This document shows, piece after piece, positions 31,844 through 39,891 of a stretch of DNA of 56,034 nt. Below the pieces are notes generated by a model that saw only the letters and a program-made list of their open reading frames with translations, was not told where the DNA came from and did not search any database. The position numbers were made by a program, and so were the translations under genes. This DNA comes from Fulvivirga sp. M361 (GTDB taxonomy: Bacteria; Bacteroidota; Bacteroidia; Cytophagales; Cyclobacteriaceae): the NCBI RefSeq assembly GCF_007097395.1, contig NZ_VKDC01000041.1, forward strand, positions 1 to 56,034, written 5' to 3'. Numbering within the stretch: the first letter of the stretch is position 1; every line of letters starts with the position of its first letter.

Positions 31844-32296
31844 TTAATTATTCTGTCCGTTGGAGTATATATTGTTATTTTCTATTACATCATTTACGTC
31901 ATTGATCACCTCAAAAAAGATCTTCAATTTGTCTTCAGCGATACGCGAGCGTACCACATCGTTGAATCTAAGCACCGTTTCCCGCGACACTTCTTTTTTC
32001 TTCTTGCCTAACTCGGTAAGGTAAATACGCACTGAGCGCTTATCGACAGCATCAGGCTGCCGATAGATAAGCCCCTTTTCTTCCATATTTTTCAATACGC
32101 GAGTAAGACTTCGCGATTCCAATCCCATGAGTGGCGCGATTTTAGTGGCAGGTGTACCATCTTTGGAACTGATATTGAGAAGAACAAAGCCAATAGAAGT
32201 GGTGATCTCTTGCTTCGCTGCCTGCTGATTATACATCCTGGCGATGGCATGCCAGGCTGTTTTAATATTGTGATCTATTGTTTCTTCTCTTTTCAT
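31844..32296 (-). CDS. MarR-family transcriptional regulator of the fatty-acid operon
   Basis: The Met at 32296 (MKREETIDHNIKTAWHAIAR) was chosen; the longer frame adds an unlike MHNIFYY sequence. A MarR winged helix is clear: TSIGFVLLNISSKDGTPATK, IAPLMGLESRSLTRVLKNME, EKGLIYRQPDAVDKRSVRIY. Acyl-CoA is a common ligand of such regulators in fat operons, but this is inferred from context. The gene heads the operon, and a palindrome overlaps its promoter. Confidence 0.87.
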   Translation of the reverse strand: MKREETIDHNIKTAWHAIARMYNQQAAKQEITTSIGFVLLNISSKDGTPATKIAPLMGLESRSLTRVLKNMEEKGLIYRQPDAVDKRSVRIYLTELGKKKKEVSRETVLRFNDVVRSRIAEDKLKIFFEVINDVNDVIENNNIYSNGQNN

Positions 32297-32348
32297 AGTA
32301 TCCTTTGAAAGGAAAATCCTTCCTGCAACCGTTTTAAACGGAGGGTAA

Positions 32349-32379
32349 CAAATATAATAAAATATGTTATGCATGCATA
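32349..32379 (-). promoter_or_regulatory. fad operon promoter with 12-bp palindromic operator
   Basis: TATATTTG (32349-32356, minus) is a perfect TAnnTTTG -7 box. TATGCATGCATA (32368-32379) is a perfect palindrome and sits where the -33 element should be. A bound MarR dimer would block polymerase here. The ATG is about 53 bp downstream of the -7 box. Confidence 0.65.
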
Positions 32380-32497
32380 CTATTTAATGAAAATATAATT
32401 TTGCGGTCTTTAATTTGACAAAAAAACGTTTCTTAAGCAGTGGTAATGTCAGGTTTGAGACTATTAATTTATCATGGAATCAAACGATTAAAATGAA

Positions 32498-32869
32498 ATG
32501 CTCAAAATTTTAGATATAACACTTTTCAGCCTACATGTTCTCATTATCCTGGCTAATTTGTTTGCCTGGCTATGGAAAAGGACACAACGACTTCATTTAT
32601 GGATTGTAGGAGCCACACTTTTTTCGTGGCTTGTCCTGGGTATTTGGAATGGCTTCGGTTATTGTATTTTGACGGATTGGGAATGGGATATTAAAAGAAC
32701 CCTGGGGGAGAGGGACCTGCCACACTCGTTTACTCAATATTTATCTGATAACGTATTTGGGCTTTACCTGTCCCCTGCTGTTGTGGATGGGTTGACTGTA
32801 GGCTGCTTTTTAGCCGCTATTATTGGGTCCTGCTATGTGAATTTTGTTCGAAAAGATAACACCAACTGA
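32498..32869 (+). CDS. DUF2784-type membrane protein
   Basis: Three or four membrane helices (ITLFSLHVLIILANLFAWLW, LHLWIVGATLFSWLVLGIW, VVDGLTVGCFLAAIIGSCYV) with the family motif NGFGYCILTDWEWDIKR.LG, which is conserved in DUF2784 proteins. Length 123. Function unknown. It is divergent from the fad operon and ends at a hairpin shared with the tonB-like gene. Confidence 0.75.
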   Translation: MLKILDITLFSLHVLIILANLFAWLWKRTQRLHLWIVGATLFSWLVLGIWNGFGYCILTDWEWDIKRTLGERDLPHSFTQYLSDNVFGLYLSPAVVDGLTVGCFLAAIIGSCYVNFVRKDNTN

Positions 32870-32871
32870 AA

Positions 32872-32904
32872 ACCCATCGGACTTGTTTGAATTTGCCGAT
32901 GGGT
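32872..32904 (-). terminator. Terminator of the tonB operon
   Basis: ACCCATCGG and CCGATGGGT pair perfectly (9 bp) with a 15-nt loop. On the minus strand TTTTC follows. It lies between the two convergent genes. Confidence 0.6.
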
Positions 32905-32919
32905 ACCTTATCTGATGGT

Positions 32920-33588
32920 TTAATTCAATATAAATTTGACAGGAATGATCTGGTTTACTTTGACGGGTACTCCTCTTTGCTTACCCGGTATCCATTTGGG
33001 TGGATTTTTAAATATCCTCAAAACTTCTTTATCGCATCCGGCTCCTACTCCTTTTGCTATGGTAATATCTACCATTTCGCCGTTTTCATCCACTACGAAT
33101 TTCAAATAAACGGTTCCACCTATTCCCACTCTTCTGGCTTGCGAAGGATATTTAAGGTTTTTGTTTATGAACTTATAGAATGCTTCATACCCTCCTTCAG
33201 GTTCAGGCATATCTTCTACAATGTCAAAAGGCAGCTTAGGAACAATTTCCTCGGGAAGATCTTCTATTTCCTCAATCACAGCATCAGGTATTTCCTCAGT
33301 ATCGAAAACAACATCGGGGACCTCTACTTCCAACTCATCCGGCTCAAGTACTTCGGGATTATACACCACAGGCTTGGGCGGTGGTGGAGGTGGGGGTTTG
33401 ATTTCGGTAATGGGCACGATCGTTTCTTCTTCAACATAAATGTTAGACAGATCTACCGGCTTACTTATTTCCTTGCTTTTAAACTCAAAAGCACATACGG
33501 TTAAAAACATGGCTGATAACAGCCCAATTTGAAAGAAAAGGCCGGACTTACTTCTCAGGTCCTTTTCAGGGTTTTTACGTTTTTCCAT
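32920..33588 (-). CDS. tonB: Energy transducer TonB
   Basis: The N-terminal helix (SGLFFQIGLLSAMFLTVCAF) anchors the protein in the inner membrane. A proline/acid-rich stretch follows (EIKPPPPPPPKPVVYNPEV), then the TonB C-terminal domain (YEAFYKFINKNLKYPSQARR, GTVYLKFVVDENGEMVDITI, AKGVGAGCDKEVLRIFK). The form is typical of Bacteroidetes. It would carry energy from ExbBD to outer-membrane receptors. It is the last gene of an operon with a small membrane protein (14-bp overlap) and a sigma factor. Confidence 0.9.
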   Translation of the reverse strand: MEKRKNPEKDLRSKSGLFFQIGLLSAMFLTVCAFEFKSKEISKPVDLSNIYVEEETIVPITEIKPPPPPPPKPVVYNPEVLEPDELEVEVPDVVFDTEEIPDAVIEEIEDLPEEIVPKLPFDIVEDMPEPEGGYEAFYKFINKNLKYPSQARRVGIGGTVYLKFVVDENGEMVDITIAKGVGAGCDKEVLRIFKNPPKWIPGKQRGVPVKVNQIIPVKFILN

Positions 33589-33874
33589 TGGTCATTTTAT
33601 TTAGTGAAACATATTGAGAAATATCCGGCCGGGATATGGTTAAGCTTATGGATTCATTTTTTATAGTATCTTCCTCTGGAATGGTCATTTTAAAAGAGAA
33701 ATAGACCATAGTGATCAGTAATATAAAAAAGAGTAAAAGGAGTGCTAGCCGGATCGCTTTTTTAATACGGCTGCTCCTTTGATGTTTTTTCATCACTTCA
33801 TAGTAATTTTTATGCCCTTCCATTCTCCTGGAAGTCATCTTGTGCCGTCTTAATCTTATTTCGTGTCGTCCCAT
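33575..33874 (-). CDS. Small single-span membrane protein, unknown
   Basis: 99 residues: a basic cytoplasmic half (MGRHEIRLRRHKMTSRRMEG), one membrane helix (LALLLLFFILLITMVYFSFK), and a 30-residue periplasmic tail. The start overlaps the sigma stop codon (TAATG), and the tonB gene starts before its end, so all three are probably translated together. Its position after a sigma gene hints at an anti-sigma-like role, but its size and sequence do not show it. No family recognised. Confidence 0.6.
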   Translation of the reverse strand: MGRHEIRLRRHKMTSRRMEGHKNYYEVMKKHQRSSRIKKAIRLALLLLFFILLITMVYFSFKMTIPEEDTIKNESISLTISRPDISQYVSLNKMTNGKT

Positions 33875-34473
33875 TATTCTCTCCAGCTAATATTAAAATG
33901 TGACCGCAATTTTTCTACTGCCCTGTAAAGCCTCATTTTCGCACCACTTTCACCTATATTCAAAATATAGGCAATCTCACTAAAACTGCGCTGTTCGAAG
34001 AAGCGAAGCTCCAGGATCTCTACCGTAGCTGTTGGCAATTCACTTAATGTCTTTTTTAACAAATCCAGCTGGGCTTGTGTAAATCCTTCATCCTCTGCAT
34101 CCATCAACTCTTTCACTCGCTCCTCTTCCAGGCTGAAAACCCGGTTTCGATTGGTTTTATTAAAATGTTTGTTCACCTCATTCGTAGCGATTCTATAGAG
34201 CCACGCCGAAAAAGGTAATCCCCTGAATTCATACCTCTTCAGATTTTCCAGTGCCTTAAAAAACGTCTGTGAGCACAGGTCATCAGACAACGCCTCATCA
34301 TCCGTACGACGATAAATGAATTCAAATATTCCTTCAAAGTACCGATCGTAAAGTGCGCTGAACTTTCTTACGTCCTTCTTTGACGCTTCAATGAGCAGCC
34401 TTTCTGCGGCAATCTCTTCCTCGGTCATATGTCGGGACGTTTTCAATCTGTTCAGGCGGATACGATACATCAA
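33874..34473 (-). CDS. ECF-type sigma factor
   Basis: Region 2 (KFSALYDRYFEGIFEFIYRR, DDEALSDDLCSQTFFKALEN, LPFSAWLYRIATNEVNKHFN) and region 4 (LSELPTATVEILELRFFEQR, SFSEIAYILNIGESGAKMRL) are standard. The first in-frame Met starts MMYRIRL; Met at 34428 (MTEEEIAAERLLIEASKKD) is a more usual ECF start. The operon goes on with a small membrane protein and TonB. The gene is divergent from the metalloprotease gene; the shared gap is 115 bp. Confidence 0.9.
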   Translation of the reverse strand: MMYRIRLNRLKTSRHMTEEEIAAERLLIEASKKDVRKFSALYDRYFEGIFEFIYRRTDDEALSDDLCSQTFFKALENLKRYEFRGLPFSAWLYRIATNEVNKHFNKTNRNRVFSLEEERVKELMDAEDEGFTQAQLDLLKKTLSELPTATVEILELRFFEQRSFSEIAYILNIGESGAKMRLYRAVEKLRSHFNISWRE

Positions 34474-34535
34474 TAATTAACGGAGTTAAAAAAGACACAC
34501 ATTATTTCTAAAATTTTCCATTGGTCAAAAAAGGC

Positions 34536-34567
34536 TTTGTTCCGCCAGGGTATAATTTATAGCTTTA
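34536..34567 (+). promoter_or_regulatory. Promoter of the zinc metalloprotease gene
   Basis: TTTG (34536-34539) and TAGCTTTA (34560-34567) are 20 bp apart and close to the Bacteroidetes -33 and TAnnTTTG boxes. The ATG is 21 bp after the -7 box. Confidence 0.5.
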
Positions 34568-34588
34568 ATTACTTAACCCAATAAAACA

Positions 34589-37051
34589 ATGCGCAAACTC
34601 TATCCACTTATCCTGTTTCTATTCATAGGATGCCAGGCCACCTCTAATTCCACAACCCGCTTACCTAAAAATAGTATAGCAGTATCTTCCATACAGTCTA
34701 AGACCGCCGGCATGCAGAAGTTTGAAGGCTATTTTGAGTTTTATTATGATAAAAAAGAGGATAAGGTCTTATTAGTGATAGACAAGTTTGACGAAGAGTT
34801 TTTATACGTCAATTCCCTTGCGGCCGGACTGGGGTCCAATGACATTGGCTTGGACAGAAATCAATTAGGAAATTCGCGTGTCGTAAAATTTGACCGGAGA
34901 GGCCCAAAAATATTGTTGGTGCAACCTAACTATCAGTATCGCGCTGTCAGTGATAATGTAGACGAAAGAAATTCGGTGCAGGATGCTTTCGCTAAATCGG
35001 TACTTTGGGGGTTTAAACTCATCACAGAAGAAGATGGCAAAGTGCTGGTAGATGCTACTCATTTCTTCATGCAGGATGCACATAATGTTATTGGCCGTTT
35101 GAAAGCTACCAAACAGGGTGCTTATTCACTGGATAAAAGCCGGTCTGCTTTTTACCTGGACCGCACTAAGAATTTTCCTCAAAATTCAGAGTTCGAAGTA
35201 ACACTGACTTTTACAGGTAAACCTATGGGCGACTATATTAACAGCGTAACACCTACCAGTACAAATGCTACAGTGCGCCTGCATCATTCTTTTGTAAAGT
35301 TACCTGACAATAATTACCGACCCAGAAAGTTTGATCCCAGGGCAGGTTTTTATCCGTTGACTTACCTGGATTATGCCACCAGGATCAGCGAAAATATAGA
35401 GCAGCGCTTCATCCGGCGACATCGCTTAGAGAAAAAAGATCCAACTGCCGCGGTAAGTGAAGCAGTGGAACCCATCGTCTATTACCTGGATCGTGGTACT
35501 CCGGAGCCGATCCGATCTGCATTGATAGAAGGCGCTCAATGGTGGAACCAGGCTTTTGAAGCTGCAGGATATAAAGACGCTTTCCAGGTGAAACTACTTC
35601 CTGAAACGGCCGACCCGATGGATGTACGATACAATGTGATCAATTGGGTACATCGCTCTACACGTGGCTGGTCTTATGGTACGTCTGTGGTAGATCCACG
35701 TACCGGAGAGATCATCAAAGGCCATGTATTGCTGGGTTCTTTACGTGTAAGGCAGGACTACCTGATTGCGGAAGGTTTGCTGGCTCCTTATGAAGATGGG
35801 AAAGAGGTTTCTGCTGCCATGGAAACGATGGCATTGGCACGATTGAGGCAGTTGTCTGCTCATGAAGTCGGGCATACACTTGGTCTTGTACATAGCTACA
35901 CTTCCAGTTCAGAAAATCGTGCGTCCGTAATGGACTATCCGCATCCCCAGGTAGATATAAAAGATGGTAAGCTAGACCTTTCCAATGCTTACGACGATAA
36001 AATAGGTGCATGGGATAAAGTAAGTATCACTTATGGATACAAAAGTTTTCCAGCAGGAACAGATGAAGACAAGGCGCTGGAAGATATTATTCAAGATGCC
36101 TTAAAAGCCGGGTTGACCTTCTTATCCGACCAGGATGCCCGCCCTCAGGGCGGTTCACACCCTTATGCTCATCTTTGGGACAATGGTAAAAATGCTTCAG
36201 ACGAGTTAGATCATGTATTAAAAGTGAGAAAAATAGCATTGAGTAATTTTGGAGAATCCAACATCAAAAAGGGAATGCCCTATGCTAAGTTAGAAGAAGT
36301 ACTGGTACCCATTTATTTCTTTCATCGCTATCAAACGGAAGCTGCGGTTAAATTAATCGGAGGGCTTGACTATCGATATGCGCTGCGAGGAGATGACCAG
36401 CTTGTCACGGCAATGGTATCCGCAGCAGAACAGAACAAGGCGCTGGACGTTTTATTGAAAACATTATCGGCTGAGCATCTGGCTCTTTCAGAAGATTTAA
36501 TGGTCATGATCCCCCCAAGGCCACTCGGATATTCACGTAACCGTGAGATTGTCAACATCCGGACCGGTCTTACTTTTGACCCGATTGGGACTGCAGAAAG
36601 TGCTGCTAATATGACATTATCTCTCCTTTTTAATTCTGCACGAGCTCAGCGGCTAATAGAGCATAACAGCAGGAACAGTGACCAGCCAGGTTTGCATGAT
36701 GTGATTAATAAAGTGATCAATAACACGATCAAAAGTACTCTCGAAAAGGGATTCAAGGGTGAGATACATCGTACAGTCAACTACCTGGTTGTCCAGAATT
36801 TGATCGCTTTGTCCGGTGACCAAAACAGTAGTCACCAGGTAAAGGCTATCGTCAATTTCAGGCTGAAAGAACTAAGCCGATGGATCACTACTAAACGTGC
36901 CAGTACCAACATTCCCAATCGGGCGCATTTTGAATCCCTAAAAGATGAAATTGATCGTTTTCTTGAAGACCCCAAGGTTTATGAGAAGGTAAAAGCGCTG
37001 GATCCGCCGGCGGGTTCACCTATTGGGATGATGTGTAGAGGTGGGTTGTGA
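34589..37051 (+). CDS. Zinc-dependent metalloprotease lipoprotein (DUF5117/DUF5118 type)
   Basis: The signal ends FLFIGC (lipobox Cys15). The zinc site HEVGHTLGLVHS (HExxHxxGxxH, residues about 426-436) is the metzincin form. Upstream, GYFEFYYDKKEDKVLLVIDK and FDEEFLYVNSLAAGLGSNDI are characteristic of the family's N-terminal domain, and NVINWVHRSTRGWSYGTSVV precedes the catalytic helix. The C-terminal helical part ends at SPIGMMCRGGL. At 820 residues it is the usual size. It would act in the periplasm or on the cell surface. It is probably a monocistronic unit. Confidence 0.9.
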   Translation: MRKLYPLILFLFIGCQATSNSTTRLPKNSIAVSSIQSKTAGMQKFEGYFEFYYDKKEDKVLLVIDKFDEEFLYVNSLAAGLGSNDIGLDRNQLGNSRVVKFDRRGPKILLVQPNYQYRAVSDNVDERNSVQDAFAKSVLWGFKLITEEDGKVLVDATHFFMQDAHNVIGRLKATKQGAYSLDKSRSAFYLDRTKNFPQNSEFEVTLTFTGKPMGDYINSVTPTSTNATVRLHHSFVKLPDNNYRPRKFDPRAGFYPLTYLDYATRISENIEQRFIRRHRLEKKDPTAAVSEAVEPIVYYLDRGTPEPIRSALIEGAQWWNQAFEAAGYKDAFQVKLLPETADPMDVRYNVINWVHRSTRGWSYGTSVVDPRTGEIIKGHVLLGSLRVRQDYLIAEGLLAPYEDGKEVSAAMETMALARLRQLSAHEVGHTLGLVHSYTSSSENRASVMDYPHPQVDIKDGKLDLSNAYDDKIGAWDKVSITYGYKSFPAGTDEDKALEDIIQDALKAGLTFLSDQDARPQGGSHPYAHLWDNGKNASDELDHVLKVRKIALSNFGESNIKKGMPYAKLEEVLVPIYFFHRYQTEAAVKLIGGLDYRYALRGDDQLVTAMVSAAEQNKALDVLLKTLSAEHLALSEDLMVMIPPRPLGYSRNREIVNIRTGLTFDPIGTAESAANMTLSLLFNSARAQRLIEHNSRNSDQPGLHDVINKVINNTIKSTLEKGFKGEIHRTVNYLVVQNLIALSGDQNSSHQVKAIVNFRLKELSRWITTKRASTNIPNRAHFESLKDEIDRFLEDPKVYEKVKALDPPAGSPIGMMCRGGL

Positions 37052-37150
37052 ATTTGATACTTATTCTTTTTGAAGCAACAGGCAGATAAGGGCTAACTAT
37101 CTTTGATCTATACTTGCTTGACTGTAAATTAAGTATCTAAAGCAAACGAA

Positions 37151-37372
37151 TTAATAGTAAGTAGTCGAAGTAGATAACACCCCGAAGGAGGTTAGCATAG
37201 ACGATCTGCAGGATGGACAGGCCATGAAGTTCTCAGGTCTGTCGAATTCAAATGTTGATGAAATGCACGATTTACAACAGGTGTGATTACATACCCTGCA
37301 CTTCCATATTTTTTGATTTTTTTGGTCTTCAACGGCACCACAGCCTGGGCAAGACGAATAATTCTTTAACAT
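37151..37372 (-). CDS. Eight-cysteine mini-protein, copy 1
   Basis: The Met at 37372 (MLKNYSSCPGCGAVEDQKNQ) was chosen since it matches the start of the paralogue at 48350-48574. Cysteines occur as CPGC, CRVC, CCKSC and CPSC, enough for two zinc sites in a RING-like or double zinc-ribbon spacing. The protein has 73 residues and no signal or membrane segment. The family is not recognised. Its paralogue differs mainly at the C-terminal end. Confidence 0.65.
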   Translation of the reverse strand: MLKNYSSCPGCGAVEDQKNQKIWKCRVCNHTCCKSCISSTFEFDRPENFMACPSCRSSMLTSFGVLSTSTTYY

Positions 37373-37740
37373 AACGGGGGTGTTTAAAAAAATAACATGT
37401 TCTTCAAGCAATATAATAAAACTAAGCATACCATGTTCATTCCATTTTCATTTTATAATGGATTTTTTCAGGCATGAAATTTCCGTTTGACTGAAATAGG
37501 ATAGGGATTATAGTAACACAATGACACAATACCACGCACCAATAAAGTGAGTTTGTAGCTTTTAAGCTGTCTGGGTATGGATAACAGGCGATGGTTTTCT
37601 GGTTTGCCTCACACCTGATCTCATTCCTTTTTATTTCACGCATTACAAATGAGCGTATTGAATTAGAGTGACGTTACTATTCATTCTAATTTAGGATGGC
37701 CACGGCCAATGAATAGCGCTAAATCAATATCTTTAACCCT
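37373..37740. other. 368-bp intergenic region
   Basis: One imperfect open frame (37437-37643) has no protein-like features. The only structure I see is the palindrome at 37661-37691. The rest is unremarkable. Confidence 0.5.
37661..37691. promoter_or_regulatory. Imperfect palindrome upstream of the outer-membrane gene
   Basis: AATTAGAGTGA and TCATTCTAATT can pair over 11 bp with one G-T, around a 9-nt centre. It lies 50 bp before the ATG at 37741, a good place for an operator. Confidence 0.4.
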
Positions 37741-38514
37741 ATGAAAAAACCGCTGTTCGCTGCTTTGTCTTTTTTACTATTTCATTCACTTTCCGCCCAG
37801 TACAGTGAAGTTATTATTACTTCTCGCCCAGGGCAGGCAGTAGTGCCTTTTACTACGGGCCAAAAAGTGTTCCAGGTACAAACAGGCTTTAACTACACGG
37901 ATAGTGAAGATGATTCGTCCAATCAATCCATTAATAGTTTAGGATACGCAGCTGATTTTCGGTACGGCATTCTTGAGAATTTTGAGATCCGATCAGGATT
38001 CCAGACCAGAAGGGATGACCTGACTTTTGAGACTGGCGCTACAGACCAATTTGGAGGTCTGAGTTCCTTGAGTGCAGGCATCCGCTATAACATCATCAGT
38101 GGAGAAGGTTTCAAACCTTCTTTCGGGTTTCAGACAGATGTTTCCCTGCCCTGGGTAGATGAAGCCTATGAAATGGAAGAGATTGCCCCTCGACTCATGC
38201 TGATCCATAGCCAGCAACTAACGGATTTTTTGGGTTTGACCACGAACTGGTCCGTTTCCTGGAATGGTAATGATAATCATCCTAAGGGAGGGTATGTGAT
38301 CAATCTGGCATTTCCTATTTCAGGAAAGTGGAGCGGGTTTATAGAAAACTACGGAGAGGTAGCCGACAGTGATTTTGACACACGTTGGGATACGGGACTT
38401 GCTTTCCTGGTGAATAACAATTTTCAATTAGACCTTTCGGCTGGTTTTGGTGACAATGAGGAACTGACGGATTGGTTTGTAGATGCTGGTATTTCCTGGC
38501 GGACACGATTTTAA
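37741..38514 (+). CDS. Outer-membrane transporter-like protein
   Basis: A signal peptide (FAALSFLLFHSLSAQ) and alternating barrel strands (QVQTGFNYTDSED, AADFRYGILENFEIRSGFQT, LSAGIRYNIISGEG) fit the MetA-pathway-of-phenol-degradation/transporter family (PF13557). The protein ends in WRTRF, a C-terminal aromatic as barrel proteins have. Length 257. Its substrate cannot be told from the sequence. It is a single gene. Confidence 0.72.
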   Translation: MKKPLFAALSFLLFHSLSAQYSEVIITSRPGQAVVPFTTGQKVFQVQTGFNYTDSEDDSSNQSINSLGYAADFRYGILENFEIRSGFQTRRDDLTFETGATDQFGGLSSLSAGIRYNIISGEGFKPSFGFQTDVSLPWVDEAYEMEEIAPRLMLIHSQQLTDFLGLTTNWSVSWNGNDNHPKGGYVINLAFPISGKWSGFIENYGEVADSDFDTRWDTGLAFLVNNNFQLDLSAGFGDNEELTDWFVDAGISWRTRF

Positions 38515-38694
38515 TTCATTCTATTCATAACTCCCTTTTGTCTTTTTCTAAGATAGTTTAGACGTATTTTGTAAACCCTGGCCAGGTCACTTCAGGACAA
38601 GATGTAACCTTAGCCCACTTTTTCACCAGCTTTTTTAAGATGGACCAAAAACCCGGAACCACCTGTGGCAAGTACTTCGCGGTGTGTTTTCAAT

Positions 38695-39891
38695 CTAAAT
38701 AAAGTTTAATCGGCCGAACGATTGTTTCAATATTTTATCTGCATCACAATCCAGCCATTTATCCAACAGGGTAGCATATACAGAACGAAAGTCGACAGAA
38801 TGAATGAGGTCACCTTTGTCTAAGTTGGCAAGGTCCGCCGTTTCATTCATTATCCCGGTTTGTTTTAGTTTACCACCGGTAATAAAAACATTATTAGCCG
38901 TGCCGTGATCGGTGCCCCCACTTGCATTTTGCTTCACCCTACGACCGAATTCAGAAAACGTAAATATTAGTGTGTTATCCCACTGATTATTTTGCTTTAG
39001 GTCCTGGGTTAAGGAAGAAAGTGCGTCACTATATTGCATCAATAACTTTTGCTGTTTATTCTTTTGACGAGCATGTGTATCAAACCCTGTCAGACTGATA
39101 TAAAATACCTGCGATTCAACACCTGACATAATAAGCTCAGCCATACGCTTCATTTCACTACCAAACTTGCTATTGGGATAGTTTACAGCAGATTTATAGA
39201 TCTTACTTTTCTCGTAAACATACCTGGCAAACTGCTTGGTATCTGCCAATGTTTTATAAAGATAATTGAGGTTTTCGTTGTCCTTTTTCTCGTGCTTGCC
39301 AATCTCGATATGTTTCACGGAATTGTACATAGCTGCTGGCTTTGACACCGAAAAACCTTTATTCATATCGCCCCTTAGCGCCAGGGAGACACTGTCATCC
39401 ATCTCAATGGCCTGGTAGGGCGTTGTATTATTACACTTTTGGTCCAGGTATCTGCCTAGCCAGCCGGTATCCCAGTTCTTGTTCGAGCTGCTTCCTGTAT
39501 GCCAAATATCCATAGATCTGAAATGTGAACGGTTGGGATTCGGATATCCTACGTTGTTCATAATGCATACGTCACCATGGTCAAAAAGCTCTCTTAATCC
39601 GTTCATACCTGGATTTAAAGCAATCTCGTCGTTGAGCTTTAAGGCGTCACTTTCCTGATAAGATAAGCCGGGCCTTAACTGATAATACAGATCATTGCGG
39701 TAGGGGATCACGGTATTTAGCCCGTCATTGCCTCCTGACAGTTGAATTACAATTAGCCTTTTGCCGTTAAAGGCAACTCGTTCCTGGTTAGCACAGGCAT
39801 GTAGAAAATTAGGAGCCAATAAAGTGCCCACAGTTATAAGAGATGACTGTTTCAAAAAAGATCTTCTGGAGTTTTTATCTAGGTCTAGCAT
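38695..39891 (-). CDS. DUF1501 protein with Tat-type signal
   Basis: The start has SRRSFLKQ, a twin-arginine signal, followed by a hydrophobic segment. The DUF1501 fold, related to sulfatases/alkaline phosphatases, is shown by KRLIVIQLSGGNDGLNTVIP, FRSMDIWHTGSS, SLTGFDTHARQKNKQ, LIFTFSEFGRRVKQNASGGT and DHGTANNVFITGG. Length 398. Almost always encoded with a DUF1800 protein, as here; the two reading frames overlap by 7 bp. The biological role is unknown; the pair may handle an exported sugar or cell-wall component. Confidence 0.92.
   Translation of the reverse strand: MLDLDKNSRRSFLKQSSLITVGTLLAPNFLHACANQERVAFNGKRLIVIQLSGGNDGLNTVIPYRNDLYYQLRPGLSYQESDALKLNDEIALNPGMNGLRELFDHGDVCIMNNVGYPNPNRSHFRSMDIWHTGSSSNKNWDTGWLGRYLDQKCNNTTPYQAIEMDDSVSLALRGDMNKGFSVSKPAAMYNSVKHIEIGKHEKKDNENLNYLYKTLADTKQFARYVYEKSKIYKSAVNYPNSKFGSEMKRMAELIMSGVESQVFYISLTGFDTHARQKNKQQKLLMQYSDALSSLTQDLKQNNQWDNTLIFTFSEFGRRVKQNASGGTDHGTANNVFITGGKLKQTGIMNETADLANLDKGDLIHSVDFRSVYATLLDKWLDCDADKILKQSFGRLNFI

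Noticed and set aside
37437-37643. Minus-strand ORF of 68 codons
   Set aside because: No protein-like pattern, unusual composition, lies in a plain intergenic gap.
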